Assembly: GCA_964487445.1 (NCBI GenBank)
Contig: CAZAQG010000039.1
Coordinates: forward strand, 1 to 23,244
DNA length: 23,244 nucleotides
Reading direction: 5' to 3'
From: BMS3Abin12 sp964487445
GTDB lineage: Bacteria > Pseudomonadota > Gammaproteobacteria > 21-64-14
This document shows, piece by piece, positions 16,718-23,244 of this stretch. The number at the start of each line of letters is the position of its first letter. The stretch's first letter is position 1. The notes under the pieces were generated by a model that was given only the letters and a program-made list of their open reading frames with translations, was not told where the DNA came from and ran no database searches. The position numbers were made by a program, and so were the translations under genes.

Positions 16718-17308
16718 ATGGACCCTCACGATCACCCGAATATCGACCTCATCGCCTACGTCAACGGCACGCTCGGCGGGCCGGACACGGCGCCTGTACA
16801 GCGCCACCTGTCCGGTTGCCCGCGTTGCCGCGAGGAGGCCGAATTCCTGCGGCGTGTCCGTTCCGGCATTCGCGATATGCCCGCGCCGACCCCGGATGCC
16901 GGGTCCCTGGCGCGACTGCTGCGCGAACGGCCGGCCCCGTCGGCACGCCGCCACGGTCGGTCCGGCACGGGTCTGGGGCTGGCACTCGCGGCGTCGCTGC
17001 TGCTCATCCTGTTCCAGGGGGTGCTGATCGCGCACCTGTGGACTTCCCGACCCGCGGTCGCGCCGCTCAGCGGCCCCGAGCCCGCGGGTGCGGTACTGGA
17101 GGTGCGCTTCGCGCCCACCGCGACCGAGGCGCAGATCCGCCGAGCCTTGCGCGAGGTCGACGGCGAGTTCGTCAACGGCCCGGGCGCCACCGGCGTCTAC
17201 CGCGTGCGGTTGCTCGACGTGGCGCCGGACGATCACGCCGCCCGGCGCCACGCCGCCCGGCAGTTGCGCTCGGAACGCGGCGTAGTCCGAGAGGTTTCCG
17301 ATGAGTAA
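16718..17308 (+). CDS. membrane-anchored zinc-finger anti-sigma factor with propeptide-like periplasmic domain
   Basis: The predicted partner of the upstream sigma factor. The 196-aa product has an N-terminal zf-HC2 anti-sigma motif with H30, C34 and C37 (HLSGCPRC), a basic linker and one membrane helix at about 84-108. About 85 periplasmic residues follow. That tail (LEVRFAPTATEAQIRRAL, VNGPGATGVYRVRL, then an Ala/Arg-rich helix and VVREV) reads as beta-alpha-beta-beta-alpha-beta, the pattern of subtilisin propeptide (I9-like) domains. This is unusual for an anti-sigma factor and matches the pro-region of the protease encoded next. The stop TAA overlaps the protease ATG by 8 bp. I chose the ATG at 16718; a GTG at 16664 would add 18 unconserved residues. 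The zf-HC2 call is firm; the I9-like fold is inferred from pattern only. Confidence 0.85.
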   Translation: MDPHDHPNIDLIAYVNGTLGGPDTAPVQRHLSGCPRCREEAEFLRRVRSGIRDMPAPTPDAGSLARLLRERPAPSARRHGRSGTGLGLALAASLLLILFQGVLIAHLWTSRPAVAPLSGPEPAGAVLEVRFAPTATEAQIRRALREVDGEFVNGPGATGVYRVRLLDVAPDDHAARRHAARQLRSERGVVREVSDE

Positions 17309-19274
17309 CCGGATAGCGCTCGCCGGTTGCCTGCTGGTCATTGCCCTGCCCGCATCGGCCGGGGGGATCAGGAGGATCGGGAGGATCGAGGTGCGACCGA
17401 TGATCGGCGGCCTTTCGCTGTCGCCGCACCTGACCCTGGCTCGACCGAACCTGGCGATCCCGCACGTAGGCCTGGCCGCGGGATGTCGCGTGCAGGTCAC
17501 CATCGTCAACCACGGACCCGGCCCGCTCCCCGCCCGTGCCTGGAGTGCGCAGCCGAACCACGCCGCCGAGTTGGAGATCCGCGTCGACGGTCAGCTTCGG
17601 GCCCGGGTCACGCTCGGGCTCGTGGACCCGCAGCGGGCGCTCACACCCGGCGGCCAGGTCGACTATACGAGCCCGGTCACGGTAACCGGCACCGCACAGG
17701 TGACCGCGCACATCGATCCGGCACACCATATCGCCGAGACCCGCCTGACCGACAACCTGCTGAGCCACTCGCTGACCTGCATCAAGCCCTCCGCCGCGCA
17801 CCCTACAACCCCGGTTACCGGGGGCGCGAAGTACACGATTCGGCGCTTCGCGCCGCTACGCGAACGGTTGTTGACTCCTTCTTCTCCTCCTCCCCCTCCT
17901 NNNNNNNNNNNNNNNNNNNNNNNNNNNNNNNNNNNNNNNNNNNNNNNNNNNNNNNNNNNNNNNNNNNNNNNNNNNNNNNNNNNNNNNNNNNNNNNNNNNN
18001 CTCCTCCTCCCCCTCCTTCTCCGCCACCGCCACCACCGGCCGTCACGGGTACGCAATTCCTCCCCGGGGAGGAAGCGCAGGCCCCCGCAACGTCCGGCCC
18101 GCCCCCTCCCGCGCCCGGGGACCTCACGCAAAGCCCCGCCCTGATCGGCGCCGCCCTGCCGCCGCCACCGACCCTGCCGCCCCCGTCGGCGGCGGTCACG
18201 GCGGACGCCGAACCCGGGGAAGTGGTGGCCGTCAGTTCCGACATGGCGCAGGCGCGCGCCCTCGCCGGGCGCCTGCAAGGCACCGGAATCCACGTCCTGC
18301 GCCGTCGCATCCTGCACCGGCTCGGTTTCGTGCTGAGTACCCTGGCGCTCCCGAAGGGCACCGGCGCGACCGCGGCCCTGGCCCGACTTCGCGCCCTGGC
18401 GCCCAAGGCCTGGATCGATCTCAACTCCCGTTACCGTCTGCTGGGTTCGACCGCGCACCGCTACGCGCGCGAGCTGATCGGCTGGCGGCGGCGGACCGGT
18501 TGCGGCGTGCGGGTCCGCATCGGCCTGGTCGACACCGGCGCGGACGCGCATCACCCGGCACTGGCACATGCGCGCCTGGACCAGCGTGAATTCCTGAGCG
18601 ACGGTTACCGCGCGGCCCCCCGGGAACACGGAACGGCGGAGGCGGCGATTCTGCTCGGCAACGGCGCCGACGACCTGCGCGGGCTGCTGCCGCGTGCCCA
18701 TCTGTTCCTCGCCGCGGTGTTTCGGAAACGTGCCCACGACACCGCCGACGCCACCGCCGAGCAGGTGACCCTCGCCCTGGACTGGCTCGCCGGGAAAAAC
18801 GTATCGGTGATCGTGCTGCCGCTCGGCGGCCCGCGGAACCTGCTGATCGAGGTGGCCGTCCGTCGTATCCTGCAACGCTCCATTGCGGTCACCGCCGCCG
18901 CCGGCAACGGCGGACCGAACGCCGCACCCGTCTACCCCGCCGCGCAGGCGGGGGTCGTCGCGGTCACTGCCGTCGATGCCGACGGGCGGATTTACGCGCA
19001 CGCCAACCATGGAGCGTACATCGACTTCGCCGCCCCCGGCGTCGACCTCTGGGTCGCGCGCCCCGGCGGCGGCGCGCACTATGCGAGCGGTACCTCTTAC
19101 GCAACGCCCTTCGTCGGCGCGGCGCTGGCCGTCGCACGGAAACGCGCGCCGCGCGGTGCATGGGCGGCCCTCGTCCGGAATCTCGCCGCGCACGCCCGCG
19201 ACCTGGGCGCGCACGGGCGCGATCCGGTCTACGGTTGGGGGCTGCTCCGGACCCATGGTTGCGCACGACCGTGA
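17301..19274 (+). CDS. secreted subtilisin-like (S8) serine protease with CARDB-like N-terminal domain; contains an assembly gap
   Basis: Predicted exported protease. It has a signal peptide (cleavage after ASA, 20) and a CARDB-like beta domain (about 48-160, with VTIVNHGPGPLPA). A proline-rich linker is interrupted by 100 N. A pro-region (about nt 18210-18460) and an S8 catalytic domain follow. The triad is complete: Asp in LVDTGAD (codon 18531), His in EHGTAEAA (18627), oxyanion Asn in AAAGNGG (18906) and Ser in SGTSYATP (19095). With N counted the product is 657 aa, but the true linker length is unknown. The right part has no signal peptide of its own, which supports one protein across the gap. 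It is last in the operon and its start overlaps the anti-sigma stop. Substrate unknown; the surface proteins of the operon or the anti-sigma factor are candidates. Confidence 0.88.
   Translation: MSNRIALAGCLLVIALPASAGGIRRIGRIEVRPMIGGLSLSPHLTLARPNLAIPHVGLAAGCRVQVTIVNHGPGPLPARAWSAQPNHAAELEIRVDGQLRARVTLGLVDPQRALTPGGQVDYTSPVTVTGTAQVTAHIDPAHHIAETRLTDNLLSHSLTCIKPSAAHPTTPVTGGAKYTIRRFAPLRERLLTPSSPPPPPXXXXXXXXXXXXXXXXXXXXXXXXXXXXXXXXXXPPPPPSPPPPPPAVTGTQFLPGEEAQAPATSGPPPPAPGDLTQSPALIGAALPPPPTLPPPSAAVTADAEPGEVVAVSSDMAQARALAGRLQGTGIHVLRRRILHRLGFVLSTLALPKGTGATAALARLRALAPKAWIDLNSRYRLLGSTAHRYARELIGWRRRTGCGVRVRIGLVDTGADAHHPALAHARLDQREFLSDGYRAAPREHGTAEAAILLGNGADDLRGLLPRAHLFLAAVFRKRAHDTADATAEQVTLALDWLAGKNVSVIVLPLGGPRNLLIEVAVRRILQRSIAVTAAAGNGGPNAAPVYPAAQAGVVAVTAVDADGRIYAHANHGAYIDFAAPGVDLWVARPGGGAHYASGTSYATPFVGAALAVARKRAPRGAWAALVRNLAAHARDLGAHGRDPVYGWGLLRTHGCARP
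17901..18000. other. assembly gap (100 N) in a proline-codon repeat
   Basis: The gap is flanked on both sides by the identical 17-mer CTCCTCCTCCCCCTCCT (17884-17900 and 18001-18017), part of a CCT-rich tract encoding poly-proline. The round length suggests a placeholder. Merging the two 17-mers would remove 117 bp, which keeps the reading frame. Confidence 0.95.
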
Positions 19275-19322
19275 ACCCCATCGCCCACCACGCCCGACGC
19301 CGCAGCGAGCCGACGCGACGCA

Positions 19323-19331
19323 TGCTACACT
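19323..19331 (+). promoter_or_regulatory. extended -10 promoter candidate for the STAND/BTAD regulator
   Basis: TG-C-TACACT (19323-19331) has the TGn extension and 4/6 of the -10 hexamer, 52 bp before the GTG at 19384. No good -35 was seen. The regulator would thus have its own transcript, separate from the protease operon. Confidence 0.4.
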
Positions 19332-19383
19332 CCGAGCGCATAGCCCGATCCAGTTCTTACCCGCGGGATGAAGGGGTGTTTAC

Positions 19384-22326
19384 GTGGATTCCCGGCAGGA
19401 CGCCGGGCGCCGGAAACCCGTGCATGCGATCACGGGGCCGCATCGGATGTCCTACGGTGGGGGAGGCGCGATCGGGCAAGGGGGGGAACCAGGGCGGCGG
19501 TCGCGCGCGAATCCGGACATCGCCGCGCGGGCGGTGTTGCGCCCTGTGGGGTATGCATACGTTGCGGCGCCCGCACCGGTGCGAGCGCCCGATCCGTCCC
19601 CGCGTGTTCCCGTTCCCCCCGGCACCGGCCACGGAGCACGGAGCGGAACAGTGGACCGCGGGGATCCCGTAACCACCGGAACTCCTCCAACGCGGAGAGG
19701 CGGGTCGCGTGCACGCCTCGCCCCCCCGCGGCTGGCCGCGCCGCTGCCGCGCGAACGCTTGTTCGCGCGGCTGGATGGCTGCCTGCGCGCGCCGGTGGTC
19801 TGGGTACACGCCGCGGCCGGTTTTGGAAAGTCCGCCCTGGTCAGCACCTACCTCGAGCAACGCAAGCGCCCCTGCCTCTGGTACCAAGTGGAGGAACGCG
19901 ACAACGACCCGGTCGAGTTCTTCCACGGCATGCGGCTGGCGCTGGAGCGGCTCACGCCGCAGGCTCGAAGTCTGCCACAGCCCACCGTCGAACGAGCGGG
20001 CGCGCTCGCCTCGTTCGCCCGTGAGTTCTTCGCCCGGCTGTTCGCGCTGCTCCCCGCCGCCACGCTGCTGATCCTCGACGACCTCCATGCGCTCGCCCCG
20101 GACGGCGCCGAGTTCCTGCTCTCGTCCGCCTTGGATGTGCTGCCCGCCGGGCTCCACCTGATTCTGATCGGCCGCAACCCGCCGCCGGGATGGATGTCGC
20201 GCATGTTCGCCAATGAACGCGCCGCCGGCATCGACAGTTCGGAACTACCTTTCACGCTTGAAGAACTCACCGAGTTGGAACGCCTGCGCAACCCGCAGGG
20301 CACGACATGCGCGGACGCCCTGCGCGCGCTGCACGAACGCACCCGCGGGTGGCCCGCCGCGGTCGGGTTGCTCCTGGACCGGAACGTAAGAGACGCCCCC
20401 GCAGTGATGGAGGACGGCGTGCTCGCCCGATACCTGGAAGAGGAAGTCCTCCAGGGGTTGCCGCCCGCAGAGCGCGAGTCCCTCATGCGCTTGGCGTTTC
20501 CCCTGCATGTGACCGCCGGACTTGCGCATCGATTGAGCCCCGAACCCGATGGAATCGGGTTGCTGCGGAGGCTGTGGCGGGACTCGACGCTGATCACTCG
20601 CGACGCAGACGGTGACTCCTACGAANNNNNNNNNNNNNNNNNNNNNNNNNNNNNNNNNNNNNNNNNNNNNNNNNNNNNNNNNNNNNNNNNNNNNNNNNNN
20701 NNNNNNNNNNNNNNNNNNNNNNNNNTGCGGGTCACCGCGGGCAGTCATCTGCTCCTGTACCTGACGTGGTGGCGCGGCGACCTCCCCGCCGGCGCGGTCC
20801 TGGTCGAACTGCTGCGCCCGCAGATCGGCCCGCACCACGCGTCGGCCCTCGACGAGATCGTCTGGCGCGCGATCGACGCGACCTATGCCTGGATGGCCGG
20901 AGAGAACGAGCGCTGCATCGACAGCGCCGAGACCGGTCTGCGCTCCGCCGAGCGTACCGGCGTGCACCTCTGGGACTTCATGCTCCTCGCCCAAGCCGCG
21001 TGGGGGGCGATCACCTCCGGTGACCTCGCGCGCGCGGGCGGCTACCTGGAGCGCATGGCCGCGACCGTCCAGCCCGGCCGCCTCCTCGACCTGTGTCACT
21101 ACCACTACCTGCGCTTCGTGGAGGCCCTCCACCACGGGGACCTGCCGGCCCAACGCGAGCACGCGGAGGCGGCGCTACGCCTGGCGCGCCAAGCGGGCGT
21201 GCCCTGGGCCGAGGGGATCGTACTCTCGGCGGTGGCACGCACCATGGCCACCGCCGGGGACGCGTGCGGGGCCCGGACCCGGCTGGCACAGGCCATGCGC
21301 ATCGCGCAGCGGTTGGGCAGCGCCACCATTCACTACGGCGCCGCACTGGCGCGCGCCGAACACGACCTGCACCCGGAAGACCGCCGCGCGGCGCTCCGGG
21401 ACCTGTTCGAGGTATCGGCCCGCGGCGGTTTCGTCAACTCCGCGTGGTGGCGCGACGTACCCATAGCGGAGTTGGCGTGCGAAGCCCTGGAACTCGATAT
21501 CGAGCCCGGCTTCGTCCGGCACCTGATCCGCACGCGCGGCCTCACGCCCCCGCCCACGCGCGCGACCCCCGAAAACTGGCCGTGGCCGCTGCAGATATTC
21601 ACCCTCGGGGAGCTGCGCCTGCTGCGCGACGGCCGAGCGGTGACGTTCCGGGGCAAGACGCAGAAGAAACCGCTCGAACTCCTCAAGCGCATGGTGGCCA
21701 CCGGCGCGCGCCCGATCAGCGAAGCGGCTCTGATAGATGCGCTGTGGTCCGACAGCGAGGGTGACGCGGCGCAGCAGGCGCTCTCCACGACGCTGCACCG
21801 GCTCCGCCAGATCATCGGGACACCCTGCATCCTGCGCCAAGCCGGCCAACTGCGCCTCGACGAGCGACGCTGCAGGGTCGACGCCTTCGTGCTCCAGCGC
21901 CGGTTCCGCGAATTCGAGGAGCACCACCGCAGCGGCGAGCCCGCGGCACGGCTCTGGAGCCGCGCCGAACCGATTCTGCACCTCTACCGAGGGCCGTTCC
22001 TCGACGGCGACACCGATCTGGCTTGGACGGTCTCGATGCGCGAGCGCCTGCGGGCGGGCATGATGCGCCTGCTCACGACCCTGGGCGCCGTGCTCGCGCA
22101 CGAGGGTCTGACCGACACCGCCGAGCGCTGCTTCGAGCGCGGCCTGGAGATCGACGAACTCTCCGAACCCTGTTACCGCGGCCTGATGGAGGCCCTCGCC
22201 CGACGCGGAGAGCGCGCACAAGCCATTGAAATCTACAAGCGCTGCGCCCGCCTGCTCGAGGCACGGCTGCAGGCCCGCCCGGGTGCCGCCACCGAGGCCC
22301 TGCGCGCCCGGATCGTGCGCTCCTGA
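19384..22326 (+). CDS. MalT-like STAND ATPase with SARP/BTAD DNA-binding and TPR-like modules; contains an assembly gap
   Basis: Large putative signal-integrating transcription regulator (980 aa with N counted). An N-terminal MalT/LuxR-type STAND ATPase has Walker A AAAGFGKSAL (143-152) and Walker B LLILDDLHAL (228-237). A helical-repeat region is broken by the gap at 20626-20725. A C-terminal OmpR-like winged helix (about 733-825, FTLGELRLLRDGRAV) and a BTAD domain run to the end (ERCFERGLEIDELSEPCYRG). STAND proteins usually switch from ADP to ATP state on ligand binding and then oligomerise on DNA. The GTG at 19384 has AAGGGG seven bases upstream and a promoter candidate. However, the first ~89 residues are low-complexity, and a GTG at 19651 with GGAG upstream would give a conventional N-terminus. 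It lies just after the protease operon, so control of that operon is the natural hypothesis. Confidence 0.88.
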   Translation: MDSRQDAGRRKPVHAITGPHRMSYGGGGAIGQGGEPGRRSRANPDIAARAVLRPVGYAYVAAPAPVRAPDPSPRVPVPPGTGHGARSGTVDRGDPVTTGTPPTRRGGSRARLAPPRLAAPLPRERLFARLDGCLRAPVVWVHAAAGFGKSALVSTYLEQRKRPCLWYQVEERDNDPVEFFHGMRLALERLTPQARSLPQPTVERAGALASFAREFFARLFALLPAATLLILDDLHALAPDGAEFLLSSALDVLPAGLHLILIGRNPPPGWMSRMFANERAAGIDSSELPFTLEELTELERLRNPQGTTCADALRALHERTRGWPAAVGLLLDRNVRDAPAVMEDGVLARYLEEEVLQGLPPAERESLMRLAFPLHVTAGLAHRLSPEPDGIGLLRRLWRDSTLITRDADGDSYEXXXXXXXXXXXXXXXXXXXXXXXXXXXXXXXXXXRVTAGSHLLLYLTWWRGDLPAGAVLVELLRPQIGPHHASALDEIVWRAIDATYAWMAGENERCIDSAETGLRSAERTGVHLWDFMLLAQAAWGAITSGDLARAGGYLERMAATVQPGRLLDLCHYHYLRFVEALHHGDLPAQREHAEAALRLARQAGVPWAEGIVLSAVARTMATAGDACGARTRLAQAMRIAQRLGSATIHYGAALARAEHDLHPEDRRAALRDLFEVSARGGFVNSAWWRDVPIAELACEALELDIEPGFVRHLIRTRGLTPPPTRATPENWPWPLQIFTLGELRLLRDGRAVTFRGKTQKKPLELLKRMVATGARPISEAALIDALWSDSEGDAAQQALSTTLHRLRQIIGTPCILRQAGQLRLDERRCRVDAFVLQRRFREFEEHHRSGEPAARLWSRAEPILHLYRGPFLDGDTDLAWTVSMRERLRAGMMRLLTTLGAVLAHEGLTDTAERCFERGLEIDELSEPCYRGLMEALARRGERAQAIEIYKRCARLLEARLQARPGAATEALRARIVRS
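20626..20725. other. assembly gap (100 N) inside the regulator gene
   Basis: The gap falls between the STAND ATPase module and the helical-repeat module. The open frames on each side join in frame only if the missing length is 1 modulo 3, as 100 is. No repeat is evident at the flanks, unlike the first gap. Confidence 0.95.
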
Positions 22327-22341
22327 CCCTCCCCCGAGTAC

Positions 22342-22362
22342 CCGTACACGATTCGTAAAGCC
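22342..22362. promoter_or_regulatory. 21-bp motif, copy 2 (after the regulator gene)
   Basis: It matches 12689-12709 at 18 of 21 positions. It sits 15 bp after the regulator stop codon and about 50 bp before the small ORF at 22413. It also holds the half-site CACGATT (22347-22353) found in the palindrome at 12792-12807. Confidence 0.35.
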
Positions 22363-22371
22363 CTTGCGGGC
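22360..22371 (+). terminator. weak terminator-like hairpin after the regulator
   Basis: GCCC-TTGC-GGGC (22360-22371) is preceded by TAAA and followed by ATTCTT. The stem is short and the U-tract poor, so this is a weak candidate only. Confidence 0.2.
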
Positions 22372-22412
22372 ATTCTTGGCCCCGGGCTTTGGAATCGCGA
22401 CACGGGGTCATC

Positions 22413-22663
22413 ATGCCAACCTACATCGTACGCCTCTTCCACCGCGACGACGGGCAGGTGCTCGGGCTCGTCGAACCCGGTCGGCTACCGATTCGACCTG
22501 CGCCCGCACCCTCACGCGCGGACTCCGGGGGTTCGCCGGGCCGACCCGCGGGGAACTTGCCTGTCCCGGGCCGGACGGCGGCTACCGGTTGAACCGCCGA
22601 AGTCTCGACTACGACCAACGATTGGCAGGAAAGCAACGAATCGAGTTCAGGTTGAGTATTTAA
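22413..22663 (+). pseudogene. small hypothetical gene, possibly frameshifted
   Basis: An ATG at 22413 begins MPTYIVRLFHRDDGQV, which looks like a genuine protein start: almost every codon ends in G or C, and the residues fit a short beta strand pair. This frame continues to a stop at 22592 but becomes Pro/Ala/Gly/Arg-rich after about 22475. From there another frame, open to 22663, has the more coding-like codon use and reads RTLTRGLRGFAGPTRGEL. A one-base change at the CCC at 22476-22478 would join the two. It may therefore be a real small protein with a frameshift, a sequencing error, or an intact 60-aa ORF (22413-22592). I have a vague memory of small proteobacterial proteins starting in this way but cannot name a family. 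Confidence 0.3.
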
Positions 22664-22675
22664 TGGGGATTCATC

Positions 22676-23244
22676 ATGAAAATTCAGCATATCGCTTTGT
22701 TATCCGTCTTTTCCATTTTTACCGGCGGCATCCTGGCCGGATGCGTCAGTGGCTCATCAAGCCCAAGCACCCAAAATACGGCAACAAGCAGCACCACCTA
22801 TTCAACCACCAGTAACAAAGGCGATTACAGCGAATGGACATTGTCCGGCAATTCGCTCAATGCCCAGTGGGAAGTTATCAACAGCAGTGGCGGCGTTGAT
22901 TATACTTACACCATCGCGGCCACCTGTAGTACCGCTGATGCCAACAGTGTTCATCAATGTACTATCAGTACAGCGAGCTGTGTAGACGACCTGGCCACCT
23001 GCCCGACCACATCGCCTACCGGTACTTTTGACATGATGGAAGTGCCGGGGGTGGCGCTGCTGGTGCATACCACTAAAAACTCCGGCGGCGATGAATTACA
23101 GGTGGGCTTTGTTAAAGATGCGAATGCCTGTAACGATAACGTTAGCGGTGATTACACCTTTATTCGAACCGGTGTGGGCCTGCGGGACAGCTTTGGCATG
23201 TACCGCTCCGATAAGAACTTCCTGTCGGTTGTACATTCGGATTT
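22676..23244 (+). CDS. putative lipoprotein, 3' end beyond the window
   Basis: Family not recognised. An open frame starts at ATG 22676 (GGGG seven bases upstream) and runs without a stop to the window edge (189 codons visible). It begins with a short basic/hydrophobic signal ending in the lipobox LAGC, with the lipidated Cys at 22, then a Ser/Thr/Asn-rich linker. The visible mature part is a beta-rich domain with several cysteines (ATCST, HQCTIS, ASCVDD, ATCPTT, NACND) that could pair as disulfides, consistent with a periplasmic or surface lipoprotein. GC content is about 50% (hand count of two lines), far below the rest of the window, and codons freely end in A or T. That suggests recent transfer or a different compositional domain. 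The lipoprotein signal is clear; function unknown. Confidence 0.75.
   Translation, partial: MKIQHIALLSVFSIFTGGILAGCVSGSSSPSTQNTATSSTTYSTTSNKGDYSEWTLSGNSLNAQWEVINSSGGVDYTYTIAATCSTADANSVHQCTISTASCVDDLATCPTTSPTGTFDMMEVPGVALLVHTTKNSGGDELQVGFVKDANACNDNVSGDYTFIRTGVGLRDSFGMYRSDKNFLSVVHSD

Noticed and set aside
17833..17846. Third possible copy of the ACGATTCG motif
   Set aside because: It lies inside the CARDB-subtilase coding region and shares only about ten bases, which is expected by chance.
17856..19256. 466-aa minus-strand frame spanning the gap opposite the subtilase
   Set aside because: The plus strand carries a complete S8 triad. The antisense frame is low-complexity and passes through N.
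22226..22663. 145-aa open frame starting inside the regulator gene
   Set aside because: The 5' part is a shadow of the BTAD domain. Only its last ~60 codons look coding-like and they are treated with the small ORF at 22413.
1..23244. CRISPR arrays, tRNA/rRNA genes, transposases or attachment sites
   Set aside because: None was seen on reading both strands: no regularly spaced repeats, no cloverleaf-like segment and no transposase or integrase motif.

Overview
The window is high-GC DNA (coding third positions are almost all G or C), apart from the last ~0.6 kb, which is nearer 50% GC. Gene content and order suggest a gammaproteobacterium. The divergent queG / nnr-tsaE-amiB block, with mutL expected next, matches the order known from E. 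coli and its relatives. A placement near Chromatiales/Ectothiorhodospirales is only an impression. Two runs of exactly 100 N (17901-18000 and 20626-20725) show that this is a draft scaffold.

Region 1 (1-4724) is housekeeping. amiB, tsaE and nnr run leftwards, and queG diverges from nnr. Region 2 (4712-12601) is central carbon metabolism: pgi and zwf run leftwards, glgA and ppc run rightwards. zwf and glgA share a 212-bp divergent control region with a HexR-like operator candidate. REP-like palindromes, arranged as head-to-head pairs with GTAG heads, lie in the pgi-zwf gap and again just after ppc.

Region 3 (12796-19274) is the accessory system: five tightly packed rightward genes. They encode an outer-membrane beta-barrel with an N-terminal Ig-like domain, a secreted beta-rich protein, an ECF sigma factor, a membrane-anchored zinc-finger anti-sigma factor, and a secreted subtilase with an N-terminal CARDB-like domain and a proline-rich linker. 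Overlaps of 4, 11 and 8 bp join gene 1 to 2, 2 to 3 and 4 to 5, so they are probably one transcript. The anti-sigma periplasmic tail and the protease pro-region both read as a beta-alpha-beta-beta-alpha-beta pattern typical of subtilisin propeptide (I9-like) domains. This suggests a link between protease and sigma factor. The 194-bp leader of this operon is densely structured: a REP pair, a motif repeated near 22.35 kb, a 43-nt nested dyad and a perfect 16-bp palindrome over the start codon.

Region 4 (19323-22326) encodes one large MalT-like STAND ATPase / SARP-BTAD regulator, interrupted by the second gap, and a likely controller of region 3. A small, possibly frameshifted ORF follows. The window ends inside a lipoprotein gene of clearly different base composition. 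No tRNA, rRNA, CRISPR array or transposase was seen.
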